Positions 34,286 through 42,287 of a stretch of 58,626 nt of DNA are shown piece by piece. The notes below the pieces were generated by a model that searched no databases, was not told where the DNA came from, and was given only the letters and a program-made list of their open reading frames with translations. The translations under genes and the position numbers were made by a program. This DNA comes from Natronococcus amylolyticus DSM 10524 (lineage in GTDB: Archaea > Halobacteriota > Halobacteria > Halobacteriales > Natrialbaceae). Position 1 is the first letter of the stretch. Each line of letters opens with the position of its first letter. Where the stretch lies: NCBI RefSeq assembly GCF_000337675.1, contig NZ_AOIB01000015.1, forward strand, positions 173,651 to 232,276, in the 5' to 3' direction.

Positions 34286-34690
34286 GTGCCCAAGGCAACT
34301 AACCCGGACGACCCCAACGGTAACGACGGCGTACAGATCGATCTCATCAGCGGCGAGCGGATGGACACCCTCGCCTCCACGGAGAAGATCCGGATGATCC
34401 TCGACGGCGTTCACGACGGCAACATCGTTATCCTCGAGGAGGGGCTCACCCCCGACGAGGAGAGCAAGCTCATCGAGATGACGATGGCCGAGATCAGCCC
34501 CGACGCCGGATTCAACGGCATCGAAATCGAGACCTACCCCAAGTCGGAGACGAAGGACTCGTCGCTGCTGGGCCGGCTCATGGGGTCGAACGAGTCGGCG
34601 GCGAAGTTGACGGTGATCGGGCCCGCCAACCAGATCGAAACCCTTCACAAGGACGAAACGCTGATCAGCGCGCTCGTATCCCGTAACTAA
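34286..34690 (+). CDS. oapB: Origin-associated protein OapB (DUF2073)
   Basis: 134 residues, GTG start, six bases after the oapA stop. GVQIDLISGERMDTLASTEKIRMILDGVHDGNIVILEEGLTPDEESKLIE is characteristic of the DUF2073 family, which is always next to the OapA-type GTPase in euryarchaea. The stop shares a base with the next ATG (TAATG), so the three genes are translationally coupled. It has no catalytic motif. Confidence 0.92.
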   Translation: MPKATNPDDPNGNDGVQIDLISGERMDTLASTEKIRMILDGVHDGNIVILEEGLTPDEESKLIEMTMAEISPDAGFNGIEIETYPKSETKDSSLLGRLMGSNESAAKLTVIGPANQIETLHKDETLISALVSRN

Positions 34691-35673
34691 TGCCACACCA
34701 GTGTACGAACTGTGGCCACACGTTTCCGGACGGCTCGAAGGAGATGCTCTCGGGCTGTCCCGACTGTGGCGGGAACAAGTTCCAGTTTACGCCGAACTCG
34801 GACCGGAGCGCCGAGGACGGCGCCGACGGAGATGCCGACCCTGAAACGCCAGCGGCCGATTCCACCGAAGCGGAAGCCGACGGCGTCGCCTCTCGAGCGG
34901 CCGAAACCGTCCGCGGCTGGGTTTCTTCGGAGCCGACCGACGAGTCGGCTCCCGACGCCCCGGAGCCACCGGCAGCCGACCGATCGACGGCGAGCGCCGG
35001 CACGGCTGATCCCCAGCCGACCGGTGACTCTCGAGGGTCCGACCCGACCCGGAACGAGCGGTCGACGTCCCCCGGAGATCGGGGCCGAGCGAGCGACGAC
35101 GGGGACGACTCGTTTACCGAGTGGCCCGACTCGGCTCGTCGCCCCGAGGACCGCTCGTCGCCGTCTGCGGAATCCACGGCCAGCGATGCCACCGACGACC
35201 GCACCGGCTCCGAACTGAACTCGAGTGACCACCGGACCGATCCGATCGCGGACGCCTCGAGCGAGCGCTCCGAGCCCGACCACGAGACGGCGGCGGTGGC
35301 GGACTCGGAGGACTCCGCGCAGGCGAGCGCCCGCAGCGAGGTGGTCCCGGCCGACGATCTCCCGACCGGTTCGGACGTAGCTGGCGAAGGTGACTCGATC
35401 ACCGAGGTCGATCCCATCGACGACGGCGGGAGCGAGGAAACGCCCGATCACGGGCGGGTCGTCAGCGAGCCATCGGGTGAGCAGCCGTCGATCGAGGAAC
35501 TTCGCGCGGAACTCAACGAGCAGTTCGAGAGCATCAAGATCCTCCGACCGGGCCAGTACGAACTCAACCTCATGGAGCTGTACAACCGCGACGAGTACAT
35601 CATCTCGCTCCAGGAGGACGGTCGGTACGTCATTGACGTTCCGGAGTCCTGGCACGACGACGCCGACGAGTAA
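34690..35673 (+). CDS. oapC: Origin-associated zinc-ribbon protein OapC
   Basis: 327 residues. An N-terminal zinc ribbon (CTNCGHTFPDG at 5-8 onward, then CPDCGGNKFQF) is joined by about 220 disordered acidic Ser/Asp/Glu/Pro residues to a conserved C-terminal module of about 55 residues (IEELRAELNEQFESIKILRPGQYELNLMELYNRDEYII). The long linker is expected to vary between species. Third gene of the origin-linked operon; it may interact with OapA/OapB, which is inference from gene order. Confidence 0.9.
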   Translation: MPHQCTNCGHTFPDGSKEMLSGCPDCGGNKFQFTPNSDRSAEDGADGDADPETPAADSTEAEADGVASRAAETVRGWVSSEPTDESAPDAPEPPAADRSTASAGTADPQPTGDSRGSDPTRNERSTSPGDRGRASDDGDDSFTEWPDSARRPEDRSSPSAESTASDATDDRTGSELNSSDHRTDPIADASSERSEPDHETAAVADSEDSAQASARSEVVPADDLPTGSDVAGEGDSITEVDPIDDGGSEETPDHGRVVSEPSGEQPSIEELRAELNEQFESIKILRPGQYELNLMELYNRDEYIISLQEDGRYVIDVPESWHDDADE

Positions 35674-35679
35674 CGCCGA

Positions 35680-35699
35680 CCCCTTCGGTTCGACTGTAG
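35680..35699 (-). promoter_or_regulatory. ORB-like site I, just after oapC
   Basis: CCCCTTCGGTTCGACTGTAG matches the reference ORB at 18 of 20 positions and begins six bases after the oapC stop, in an intergenic gap. Confidence 0.55.
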
Positions 35700-35724
35700 A
35701 CGGCCACCACCACCCCTCGAGTCG

Positions 35725-35742
35725 CCCCTTCTTCGAGTCGAG
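35725..35742 (-). promoter_or_regulatory. Degenerate ORB-like site J
   Basis: CCCCTTCTTCGAGTCGAG retains the CCCCTTC end and the TCGA centre. It lies 25 bases from site I in the same orientation; weak on its own. Confidence 0.25.
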
Positions 35743-35857
35743 TTGCAGTCGAACTCGGGGTGTGGCCAGCGAACGACGATCGGTCGAGAAACCCTGGCGT
35801 CTCGCGGTTTCGGCCGAGACAGATGGATTTAAGCGACGCGACCGATAGCGTCCGAAC

Positions 35858-35947
35858 ATGAGCACTGCAACCAAGGCCGTTCTCGCGACGATCACCGTGT
35901 CGGCGCTGCTGTCGGGGCTGATCATCTTCCAGACCGTTCTCGTCTGA
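35858..35947 (+). CDS. 29-residue single-span membrane microprotein
   Basis: ATG at 35858 encodes MSTATKAVLATITVSALLSG and then a short hydrophobic end (LIIFQTVLV) with TGA. The whole product is one membrane helix preceded by a single Lys. Its stop shares a base with the ATG of the next gene (TGATG), so it is translationally coupled, which argues for a real gene. A GATTTAAG element about 30 bases upstream suits a promoter. Function unknown. Confidence 0.6.
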   Translation: MSTATKAVLATITVSALLSGLIIFQTVLV

Positions 35948-36735
35948 TGTTCACCGCCCGAGAGCTCTCGTCCCCGGTTGCGGCGATCCGGGAGGAGCAC
36001 GCTCCCGACGCCGTCGTCGTCGACTGCGATCGGGACTTCGAGACGCTCGCGCCTGCCCAGGCGGAGGACCTAGGCCTGCTCGTGGACTCACTCGAGCCGG
36101 CGACGTACCCGGCCGCGTGGCTCCCCGAGGATGCCCCGGAGCTCCTCGCCCGTTACGCGAGCAGCGACTTCACGGTCGGAATGCCCGGCGACGGGAGCAT
36201 CACCTGGACCCACCAGACCGACCCACCGACAGTCATCGTCAAACCCCGCGTCGAAGGGTCGCCCGAACCGTTTCTCGACTTTCTGCTCGCGGAGGCGCTC
36301 GTCGAGGTCGGACTCGAGGTTCCCGAACACTTCCTCGGGTTCTTCGAAGAGGAGTACCGAAACCTCGAGCAGGCGACGGCGCTCGATCCGGCCGGCACCT
36401 ACCAGATTGCCGCGGCGCTGTACGACGGCTGGACGGGGCTTCACACGCGCGACGTGTTCGCAGCGTGGGACGAGGACGGAACGCACCCGGAGCTGGCCGA
36501 CGCCTGGCACGACGCGGGAACCCGCCTTGAGGACCGTGTCTCGGGGCTTCCGGGTGCGGTCGCTCGCGGTGAGACCGACTTCGCGGACGCGACCGAACTG
36601 GCCTGCGCCGCAATCAAACACGCTCTCGAGCTCCCGGCGCCGTTCGACGCGCTCGACACCGACGCCTACCGGGATCACGGGCCGGACTACGCGGTAACGT
36701 GGGCCGAAAAGACGTTCGACGCGCTCGAGGATTAG
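35947..36735 (+). CDS. Conserved haloarchaeal protein of unknown function
   Basis: 262 residues, soluble and acidic, no membrane span and no recognised motif. Recurrent aromatic/hydrophobic helices (EPFLDFLLAEALVEVGLEVPEHFLGFFEEEYRNLEQAT; AAALYDGWTGLHTRDVFAAWDE) suggest an all-helical fold. It is coupled to the microprotein upstream and converges on the next gene, the stops overlapping by four bases. I do not recognise a function. Confidence 0.7.
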   Translation: MFTARELSSPVAAIREEHAPDAVVVDCDRDFETLAPAQAEDLGLLVDSLEPATYPAAWLPEDAPELLARYASSDFTVGMPGDGSITWTHQTDPPTVIVKPRVEGSPEPFLDFLLAEALVEVGLEVPEHFLGFFEEEYRNLEQATALDPAGTYQIAAALYDGWTGLHTRDVFAAWDEDGTHPELADAWHDAGTRLEDRVSGLPGAVARGETDFADATELACAAIKHALELPAPFDALDTDAYRDHGPDYAVTWAEKTFDALED

Positions 36736-37310
36736 AACGTCGCGTCGATGCTGCCGTCCTCGTCGAGATCGATCGTGCCGTCGAATAGCGCGCGGAACTC
36801 CTCGACGAGTTCCTCGTCGTGGGGATCCTCCGAGAGGTGGAACAGCCCGACGGCGTCGTGTTCGTCGAGCAGCTCGAGAATACGGCTTGCGGCCTCGAGG
36901 GCTTGCTCCTCGCCGGCGTAGTAGGCGAGTTCGGTCACCGAGTCGAAGCTGAGCCGGAGTTTGCCGTCGTGATTCTCGAGGAAGCCGTCGATGTGATCGA
37001 CGATGCCGTCGACGTCGTCGGGCGCGGCGACGTAGTGGACGGTGTCGCTGGTCCGCCGCGAGTAGCCGCGCTCGATGGAGAGCGTGTCGAGGATCTCGGC
37101 GCGGTTCTCGTCGACGTCGTAGTACTCGAGTTTTTGCTTGGCCTCCCGTGCCGTCGTCCGGGTGGAGATGACGAGGAAGTTGTCGGTATCGGTCTTGAGA
37201 AAGTCGGTGTCGATGCGGTCGGTCTCACCGGTACTCGGGTGCAACAGAAGGATGCCGGTTCCCCCGGGGACCGTCTCGGGCGTCCCCTCGATCGCCAGTT
37301 CGTACTCCAT
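36732..37310 (-). CDS. RecA/KaiC-superfamily-like haloarchaeal protein without P-loop
   Basis: 192 residues. The layout VPGGTGILLLHPSTGETDRIDTDFLKTDTDNFLVISTRTTAREAKQKLEYYDVD recalls KaiC-like or RecA-superfamily proteins (often labelled HTR-like in haloarchaea), yet the usual GxxGxGKT loop is replaced by GGTGILLLHP. Later strands (LRLSFDSVTELAYYAGEE; AVGLFHLSEDPHDEE) fit the same fold. It is probably a non-ATPase relative. The assignment is tentative. Confidence 0.6.
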   Translation of the reverse strand: MEYELAIEGTPETVPGGTGILLLHPSTGETDRIDTDFLKTDTDNFLVISTRTTAREAKQKLEYYDVDENRAEILDTLSIERGYSRRTSDTVHYVAAPDDVDGIVDHIDGFLENHDGKLRLSFDSVTELAYYAGEEQALEAASRILELLDEHDAVGLFHLSEDPHDEELVEEFRALFDGTIDLDEDGSIDATF

Positions 37311-37405
37311 ACTGCGTGACCAATTGCCGGAACCGACTTAATACTGAGGATATGTCGTCCCACAGCACGCGACGGCCGTTCCCGAACCACACCGTCGGTC
37401 CCCTC

Positions 37406-37425
37406 TTCGAGTCGAAACGAGGGGG
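37406..37425 (+). promoter_or_regulatory. ORB-like site K, embedded in an inverted repeat
   Basis: TTCGAGTCGAAACGAGGGGG matches the ORB reverse complement at 17 of 20 positions. The enclosing sequence is CCCCTC-13 bases-GAGGGG (37400-37424), so it also could act as a terminator for the iron permease gene ending at 37472 on the minus strand. Confidence 0.4.
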
Positions 37426-37471
37426 AAGACCGGAATCGCCGTGCTGACGATCGGGAGCGTTCGGCCGTCGA

Positions 37472-39082
37472 TTACACCTCCTCCTGTCGGAGGAGCACGA
37501 GCATCGAGAGCCCGGAGATCACCACCAAAAGGAGGGCGGGGACGGCCGCGTACCGATAGGCCAGCGCGTCCTGTGCGCCCCAGATGATCGAGACGAGCGT
37601 GTCCATTCCGACGGGCTGGAGCATCAGGGTCACCGGTAGCTCCTTCATCGTCGTCAGGAAGACCAGGACGCCGCCGGCGATTAGCCCGGGCATAATCAAC
37701 GGCAGCGTGATCCGGCGGAACGTCTCGAGACGCCCGGCGTTGAGCGTGCGGGCGGCCTCGATCGTCTTATCGTCGATCTGCAGGACTGACGACCGGACGG
37801 TGCCGACCGCCTGTGGAAGGAATCGGACGACGTACGCGAACACGAGCAGGGCGACGCCCTCCCGGTAGAACGAGGGGAGGGTCCTGGTACCGAGGAAGAC
37901 GAGCGCGAGTCCGATGACGACGCCGGGGACGGCGAACCCGACGTAGGTCGCTCGCTCGAGGATCCGCGAGACGAGCGAGTTCGATCGGCCGGAGTAGTAC
38001 GCGACCGGCAGCGCGAAAAGACACGCGACCAGCGCGGCCAGCAGGGCGAGGTACACCGAGTTGAACGCGAACTCGGGCTGGAACTCGAGTGACGGAATGG
38101 GATCGCCCTCGCTGCGGAACAGCCAGTTCGTGAAGATCGCGACCGGGACGACGAGCGTAAGAAACCCGATAAACGAGACGAACCCCATCGCCGGCCACTT
38201 CCAGCGGCCGAGGCGAACGACGCTCCCTTTCGCCGTCCCGCCGGCGACGTCCTCGTCGCGGCCAATGCCTGCTTCGATGACGAGCACGATCGCAACGATC
38301 GCGATCAGCTGTAGCGCGAGCAACGCCGCGTACTCGACGGCGAAATTGCTGAACTCCCAGTAGATCGTGCTCGTGAAGACGTCGGCCTGCATGAACGCCG
38401 GCGTTCCGAAGTCCGAGATCGCATAGAGGGCCGCGAGCAACGCGCCGGCCGCGATTCCCGGCCGAATCTGCGGGAACGTGACGCGACGGAACGCCTCGAG
38501 GGGGCCGGCGTTGAGCGTCCGAGCCGCGTCGACGAGCGAGTTGTCCATCGACAGCAACGCGGCGCGGGTCGTCAGGAACACGTAGGGGTAGGTGTACAGC
38601 GTGATGATCAACACCGCTCCCGACAGGCCGTCGACGCGCGGGATCGTCGCACCGAACAGCGTATCGACTTCGCCGCCCGGACCGAACATCCCCGCGAACG
38701 CGATCGCGCCGATGTAGCTCGGGATCACGAGCGGCAGCGCGGCGACGATCGTCCAGAGTCGAGGGTACGGGAGGTCCGTTCTCGTCGTCAACATGGCGAG
38801 TGGAACGCCGAGCAAGATCGAAAACACGGTGACGAGCACCATCAGCGTGATACTGTTGAACGTGATCCAGGCCGTCCGCGAGGAGACGACGAGGTCGTAC
38901 GCGCGCGTAGCCTCGACCGTCGTCGCCTGCCAGAACAGCCAGAACATCGGGGAGACGACGAGAAACGCGACGAGACCGCTCAGAAGTGCCAGGATCGTCA
39001 TCGAACGGTCGGTGTTCCCGAGTCGATCCTGTACCGACTCGAGTCTCCGCGAGGAACCGAGATAGTCCGTAGGTGGTTTCAT
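37472..39082 (-). CDS. Iron(III)-type ABC transporter permease (FbpB/SfuB family)
   Basis: 536 residues, about 12 membrane spans, made of two fused permease halves. Each half has an EAA-type loop: EAFRRVTFPQIRPGIAAGALLAA and ETFRRITLPLIMPGLIAGGVL. Such fused permeases import Fe(III) with a periplasmic-type binding protein and an ATPase. The binding protein is the upstream gene (39233-40396); no ATPase gene is present in this window, so one must be supplied elsewhere. A DtxR/IdeR-like box at 39135-39150 precedes it. Confidence 0.9.
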   Translation of the reverse strand: MKPPTDYLGSSRRLESVQDRLGNTDRSMTILALLSGLVAFLVVSPMFWLFWQATTVEATRAYDLVVSSRTAWITFNSITLMVLVTVFSILLGVPLAMLTTRTDLPYPRLWTIVAALPLVIPSYIGAIAFAGMFGPGGEVDTLFGATIPRVDGLSGAVLIITLYTYPYVFLTTRAALLSMDNSLVDAARTLNAGPLEAFRRVTFPQIRPGIAAGALLAALYAISDFGTPAFMQADVFTSTIYWEFSNFAVEYAALLALQLIAIVAIVLVIEAGIGRDEDVAGGTAKGSVVRLGRWKWPAMGFVSFIGFLTLVVPVAIFTNWLFRSEGDPIPSLEFQPEFAFNSVYLALLAALVACLFALPVAYYSGRSNSLVSRILERATYVGFAVPGVVIGLALVFLGTRTLPSFYREGVALLVFAYVVRFLPQAVGTVRSSVLQIDDKTIEAARTLNAGRLETFRRITLPLIMPGLIAGGVLVFLTTMKELPVTLMLQPVGMDTLVSIIWGAQDALAYRYAAVPALLLVVISGLSMLVLLRQEEV

Positions 39083-39134
39083 TGTAGATCGTCTGCCCGG
39101 ATCGGCGGAGCCGTGGACGTGGTCGGCCCTTGGA

Positions 39135-39150
39135 GCTAGGCGCTCCTAAA
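39135..39150 (-). promoter_or_regulatory. Weaker DtxR/IdeR-like box before the iron permease gene
   Basis: On the minus strand TTTAGGAGCGCCTAGC, keeping TTTAGG and CCTA with the same spacing as the two strong boxes. It lies about 53-68 bases before the permease ATG. Confidence 0.4.
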
Positions 39151-39232
39151 TCCCCCGAAGCGTTCCCGAGGTGTGGGAAGCCGAAAAGCGGTAGCCACGG
39201 CGTCTCTGATTGGGTATATGCTTACAGCCGCG

Positions 39233-40396
39233 TCAGACCGTCATCCCTTCCTCGCTGAGGAGGTCCTGGGCCTCCTCGAGATCCATGTCGAAGTCGCTCA
39301 AGTCGAACTCCGGCGGCTCGAGCTCCTCGAGGTCGGGGAGGTCGCCGACGTAGTCGACGTCCTCGACGACGGGGTACTCTCCGTTTGCGTCCATCATGAA
39401 CTCCTGGCCCTCCTCAGCCAGCAGGTGACGGACGAACTCCGCGACGAGCTCGGGATCCCCCACGTCGTTCGTGACCCCGACGCCCGCGACGCTGAACAGA
39501 CAGCCGGGATCGTTCTCGGTGAACGCCACGTCGATCGGCGCGTCGGGGTCCTCGTTGAGGATACGGGCGGCGTAGTAGCTGTTTCCGAGCGCGACGACCG
39601 GGTCGTCGTCGCCACCCCTCTCGATAGCCTCCGCTTGGTCGGAGCCACCCGAGAACAGCTGGATGTCCTGGTCCTCGACCATCGCTCGGACCCACTCGCG
39701 AGTTTCCTCCTCGCCCTCGAGTTCGACCATCGCCTGAATGAACCCCCGGAAGGTTCCGGAGTTGGGTCGCGTCGAGATGATCCCCTCGAATCGGTCGTCG
39801 GTCGCAAACTCCATGATGTCGGTCGGAAAGTCGTCGCCGTCGCCGTCCCAGCGCTCGGTGTTGTACAGAATCGAGCGAACCCGACCGGAGACACCGGTCC
39901 AGTAGCCGTCCGGTTCGCGGTAGCTCTCCGGAACGGCGTCGACGACGTCCTCGGGCAGTTGCTGGACGGCACCCTCGCGCTCGAGCTCGGCCAGCGCGCC
40001 CGGATCCTGTGAGTACATCAGATCCGCCGCGACGGCGTCACCCTCCTGGAGGATCTGGTTAACCTGCACGTCGTTGTCGTCGTAGTCGACGTTGAGCGTC
40101 AGCCCGTCGTACTCCTCCTCGAGCGCGACGAAGACGGGATCGATCTGGTCTCGGGTGCGCCCGGAGTAGATCGTCAACTCACCCTCGAGGTCGCCCAGGT
40201 CGTCCCAGGAGACGGCCTCGGAGTCGACCGACGCCTCGCGGGGACCGACGTCGGCGACCGCCCCGGCGCTTTCGCCGTCGTCGCCGAGACAGCCTGCGAG
40301 TCCCGCGAGCCCTGCGACCGATACCCCCGTCGCCGCGAGAAATCGTCGCCGTCCGGTCGCCGTTCGCTGCGTTCGATCGTCGTCTCGCTGGTGCAT
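39233..40396 (-). CDS. Iron(III)-type ABC transporter substrate-binding lipoprotein
   Basis: 387 residues. Twin-arginine signal (GRRRFLAATG) and lipobox (LAGC) near residue 36. The mature chain follows the FbpA/FutA pattern: LTIYSGRTRDQIDPVFVALEEEYDG, DLMYSQDPGALAELEREG, VSGRVRSILYNTERW, ENDPGCLFSVAGVGVT. It captures iron outside the cell and feeds the permease gene downstream. The strong palindrome at 40403-40420 lies right between its TATA-like element and the ATG, as expected for an iron-repressed gene. Confidence 0.92.
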   Translation of the reverse strand: MHQRDDDRTQRTATGRRRFLAATGVSVAGLAGLAGCLGDDGESAGAVADVGPREASVDSEAVSWDDLGDLEGELTIYSGRTRDQIDPVFVALEEEYDGLTLNVDYDDNDVQVNQILQEGDAVAADLMYSQDPGALAELEREGAVQQLPEDVVDAVPESYREPDGYWTGVSGRVRSILYNTERWDGDGDDFPTDIMEFATDDRFEGIISTRPNSGTFRGFIQAMVELEGEEETREWVRAMVEDQDIQLFSGGSDQAEAIERGGDDDPVVALGNSYYAARILNEDPDAPIDVAFTENDPGCLFSVAGVGVTNDVGDPELVAEFVRHLLAEEGQEFMMDANGEYPVVEDVDYVGDLPDLEELEPPEFDLSDFDMDLEEAQDLLSEEGMTV

Positions 40397-40402
40397 ATCT
40401 AG

Positions 40403-40428
40403 TTTTAGGCTGGCCTAAAACACTAATA
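40403..40428 (-). promoter_or_regulatory. DtxR/IdeR-like operator and TATA of the iron-binding protein gene
   Basis: A perfect 18-bp palindrome, TTTTAGGCTGGCCTAAAA, spans 40403-40420, 7-24 bases before the ATG. The minus-strand TATTAG at 40423-40428 (27-32 bases before the ATG) is the TATA candidate. Metal-dependent DtxR-family repressors recognise TTAGGxxxxCCTAA-type sites, so binding would hide the transcription start. Confidence 0.75.
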
Positions 40429-40510
40429 CCTTCCGATTGTTCCCGTCAGAAGGACCGAGAGGTCGGGGTAGCTACCGCTTCCCGTTTAGCCCGAATCCGA
40501 TGCCCACGGA

Positions 40511-40526
40511 TTTCGGCCGACCTAAA
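40511..40526. promoter_or_regulatory. Half-conserved DtxR/IdeR-like site
   Basis: TTTCGGCCGACCTAAA keeps one full half-site (CCTAAA) and part of the other. It lies 32 bases (start to start) from the strong box at 40543 and could bind a second repressor dimer. Confidence 0.3.
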
Positions 40527-40542
40527 CCTCCACGTCGATCTT

Positions 40543-40558
40543 TTTAGGCAAGCCTAAA
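40543..40558 (+). promoter_or_regulatory. Second DtxR/IdeR-like operator
   Basis: TTTAGGCAAGCCTAAA, a perfect 7-bp-arm palindrome, 75-90 bases before the methyltransferase ATG on the plus strand. Directed away from the iron-binding protein gene, it suggests iron control of the methyltransferase as well. Confidence 0.65.
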
Positions 40559-40632
40559 GAGCCTGTCGGTGATCCCCGTCTTCCGGGGCGAGAGCCGAAC
40601 CGGTTTTGACCCTCTGGAGGAAACCAGCCGGT

Positions 40633-41313
40633 ATGAGCGTACGTGAGGAGTTCGACGAGTGGGCCGCGAGCGGTCGCGACAGGGGAATGGAGGAACGGCA
40701 CTGGCACACCGCCAAACACGCGCTCGCGCGGATGCCCGTCGAACCGGGCGACACGGTTCTCGACCTGGGCTGTGGTAGCGGCTACGCGGGTCGTGCGCTG
40801 CGAGACACCAAGGACGCCGGTCGAATCTACGGACTCGACGGCTCACCCGAAATGGCACACAACGCCGCGGGCTACACCGACGATCCGCAGGTCGGCTACG
40901 TCGTCGGCGACTTCGGCGCCCTGCCCTTTGCCGACGACTCCGTCGATCACGTCTGGTCAATGGAGGCGTTCTACTACGCCGCCGACCCCCACGAGACCCT
41001 CGAGGAGATTGCGCGCATCCTCCGGCCGGGCGGGACGTTCTACTGTGCGGTCAACTACTACGAGGAGAACGTCCACTCCCACGAGTGGCAGGACAACATC
41101 GCCGTCGAGATGACCCGCTGGGACCGCGACCAGTACCGCGAGGCGTTCCGCTCGGCGGGCCTCTCGGTCGCCGAACAGGACAACATCCCCGACCGGGAGA
41201 TCGCGATCCCCAGCGAGGCGGAGTTCCCACTCGAGGAGTGGGACACTCGCGAGGCGATGGTCGAACGCTACCGGGAGTACGGCACCCTCCTCACGGTCGG
41301 GGTCGCTCCCTGA
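40633..41313 (+). CDS. Class I SAM-dependent methyltransferase
   Basis: 226 residues. SAM motif I VLDLGCGSGYAGR (about 37-49), acidic loop GLDGSPEMA, and post-I region ALPFADDSVDHVWSMEAFYYAADPHETLEEIARILRPGGTF, the UbiE/ubiquinone-type layout. The substrate is unknown. I chose the ATG at 40633, which has a GGAGG element at 40616-40620, over an upstream TTG. A DtxR/IdeR-like box in its leader suggests metal-responsive expression. A small hairpin (CCCCG-TCTTC-CGGGG, 40574-40588) also sits in the leader. Confidence 0.85.
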   Translation: MSVREEFDEWAASGRDRGMEERHWHTAKHALARMPVEPGDTVLDLGCGSGYAGRALRDTKDAGRIYGLDGSPEMAHNAAGYTDDPQVGYVVGDFGALPFADDSVDHVWSMEAFYYAADPHETLEEIARILRPGGTFYCAVNYYEENVHSHEWQDNIAVEMTRWDRDQYREAFRSAGLSVAEQDNIPDREIAIPSEAEFPLEEWDTREAMVERYREYGTLLTVGVAP

Positions 41314-41377
41314 TTTCGGGTCGACGCTCCGGTCGAACCCCTTGATTTCCACTCGAGCGTTCGGACGTCCACCGATT

Positions 41378-41391
41378 TCCGCTCGAGCGGA
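41378..41391. repeat. Short palindrome between methyltransferase and next gene
   Basis: TCCGCTCGAGCGGA, perfect 14-bp palindrome, with a related TTTCCACTCGAGCG copy about 30 bases before it. It may be a terminator of the methyltransferase gene; unproven. Confidence 0.3.
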
Positions 41392-41436
41392 CAGCCCCGC
41401 ATAACGCTTACCTGGTCCGTGCCGGTATCGGTACGT

Positions 41437-41709
41437 ATGACACTGTCTCGCCGACTCCGCTCTCGACGAGGGATCGTTCTCGGTGCCATCGCCGCAGTCG
41501 GTGCGGGATTCTCGACGTACCTCGGGACGGCAGCCAGCGACGACGAGACGACCGCCGAAACGCCGATCGAACGTGACGGTACGGACGAGGGCGAGATCGA
41601 CCAGTCCGCAGCGGAACGCGACGAGGGCCGCGACCTCCCGCCCGCCCAGCACGAACGACTCTGTCGGTGCCCGAGCTGTATGGGTGGCCTCGGTGCCCCT
41701 GGCGAGTAA
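41437..41709 (+). CDS. Small membrane-anchored protein with C-terminal cysteines
   Basis: 90 residues. An arginine-rich start (LSRRLRSRRG) runs into one hydrophobic segment (IVLGAIAAVGAGFSTYLG), then an acidic spacer and a C-terminal LCRCPSCMGG with three Cys. The start looks like a twin-arginine or type II anchor. The three cysteines could bind metal or a cofactor. I do not recognise the family. The upstream ATAACGCTTA (about 41401-41410) is a possible TATA box for the ATG at 41437. Confidence 0.6.
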   Translation: MTLSRRLRSRRGIVLGAIAAVGAGFSTYLGTAASDDETTAETPIERDGTDEGEIDQSAAERDEGRDLPPAQHERLCRCPSCMGGLGAPGE

Positions 41710-41711
41710 CG

Positions 41712-42287
41712 CTACTCGAACCGCTCGCCCGCCGGAATCGTCACCTCGAGCCAGTTCTCTTCGGGAGGGAGGGGACAGTCGAACGTCTCGCTGTAGGCAC
41801 AGAACGGCGTGTACGCGAGGTTGAGGTCGACGACCAGCTCGTCACCGGTCTCGAGGTCCCGATCCGCGGCCAGTTCCATGTACCGGCCGCCCTCGTAGGT
41901 CTGCTGGCCCGTCGTCTTGTCCCGGAACGGGACGAAGTAGGGCTCTTCGTTCGGGCTCTCGAGCTGGTAGGCCGCCAGCTCGAAGGTTCCGTCCTCGAGG
42001 TCCTCGTCCTCGCGATCCAGCTCGAACTCGAGCGTCGCCGCCCGGAGGTAGCGCATCTCTCGACCCGCCGTAGTGTCCATCAGAACGACCTCCGGCTCGT
42101 CGTGAGTGGTCACGGTCGCGGTCACCCGATAGGTCGGATCCGGCTCGAAGTAGTCCAGCCCCTCGAACCCGTCGCGGTCCTCGGGCGGCACCGGCGACTG
42201 GGGATGTTCGGCGAAGAAGTCGTCCTTCTCGGCGCGCTTGGCCTCGAGTTCCGCGCGCCACTTCTCGACGTCGATCGAATCGCTCAT
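41712..42287 (-). CDS. DUF1684 family protein
   Basis: 191 residues. The C-terminal LNLAYTPFCAYSETFDCPLPPEENWLEVTIPAGE is the signature part of DUF1684, and the N-terminal WRAELEAKRAEKDDFFAEHPQSPVPPEDRDGFEGLDYFEPDP also fits. The family has no established activity, and there is no signal peptide, so it is presumably cytoplasmic. Start at ATG 42287; upstream in-frame sequence is not family-like. Its stop lies two bases from the stop of the small Cys-protein gene on the other strand. Confidence 0.88.
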   Translation of the reverse strand: MSDSIDVEKWRAELEAKRAEKDDFFAEHPQSPVPPEDRDGFEGLDYFEPDPTYRVTATVTTHDEPEVVLMDTTAGREMRYLRAATLEFELDREDEDLEDGTFELAAYQLESPNEEPYFVPFRDKTTGQQTYEGGRYMELAADRDLETGDELVVDLNLAYTPFCAYSETFDCPLPPEENWLEVTIPAGERFE

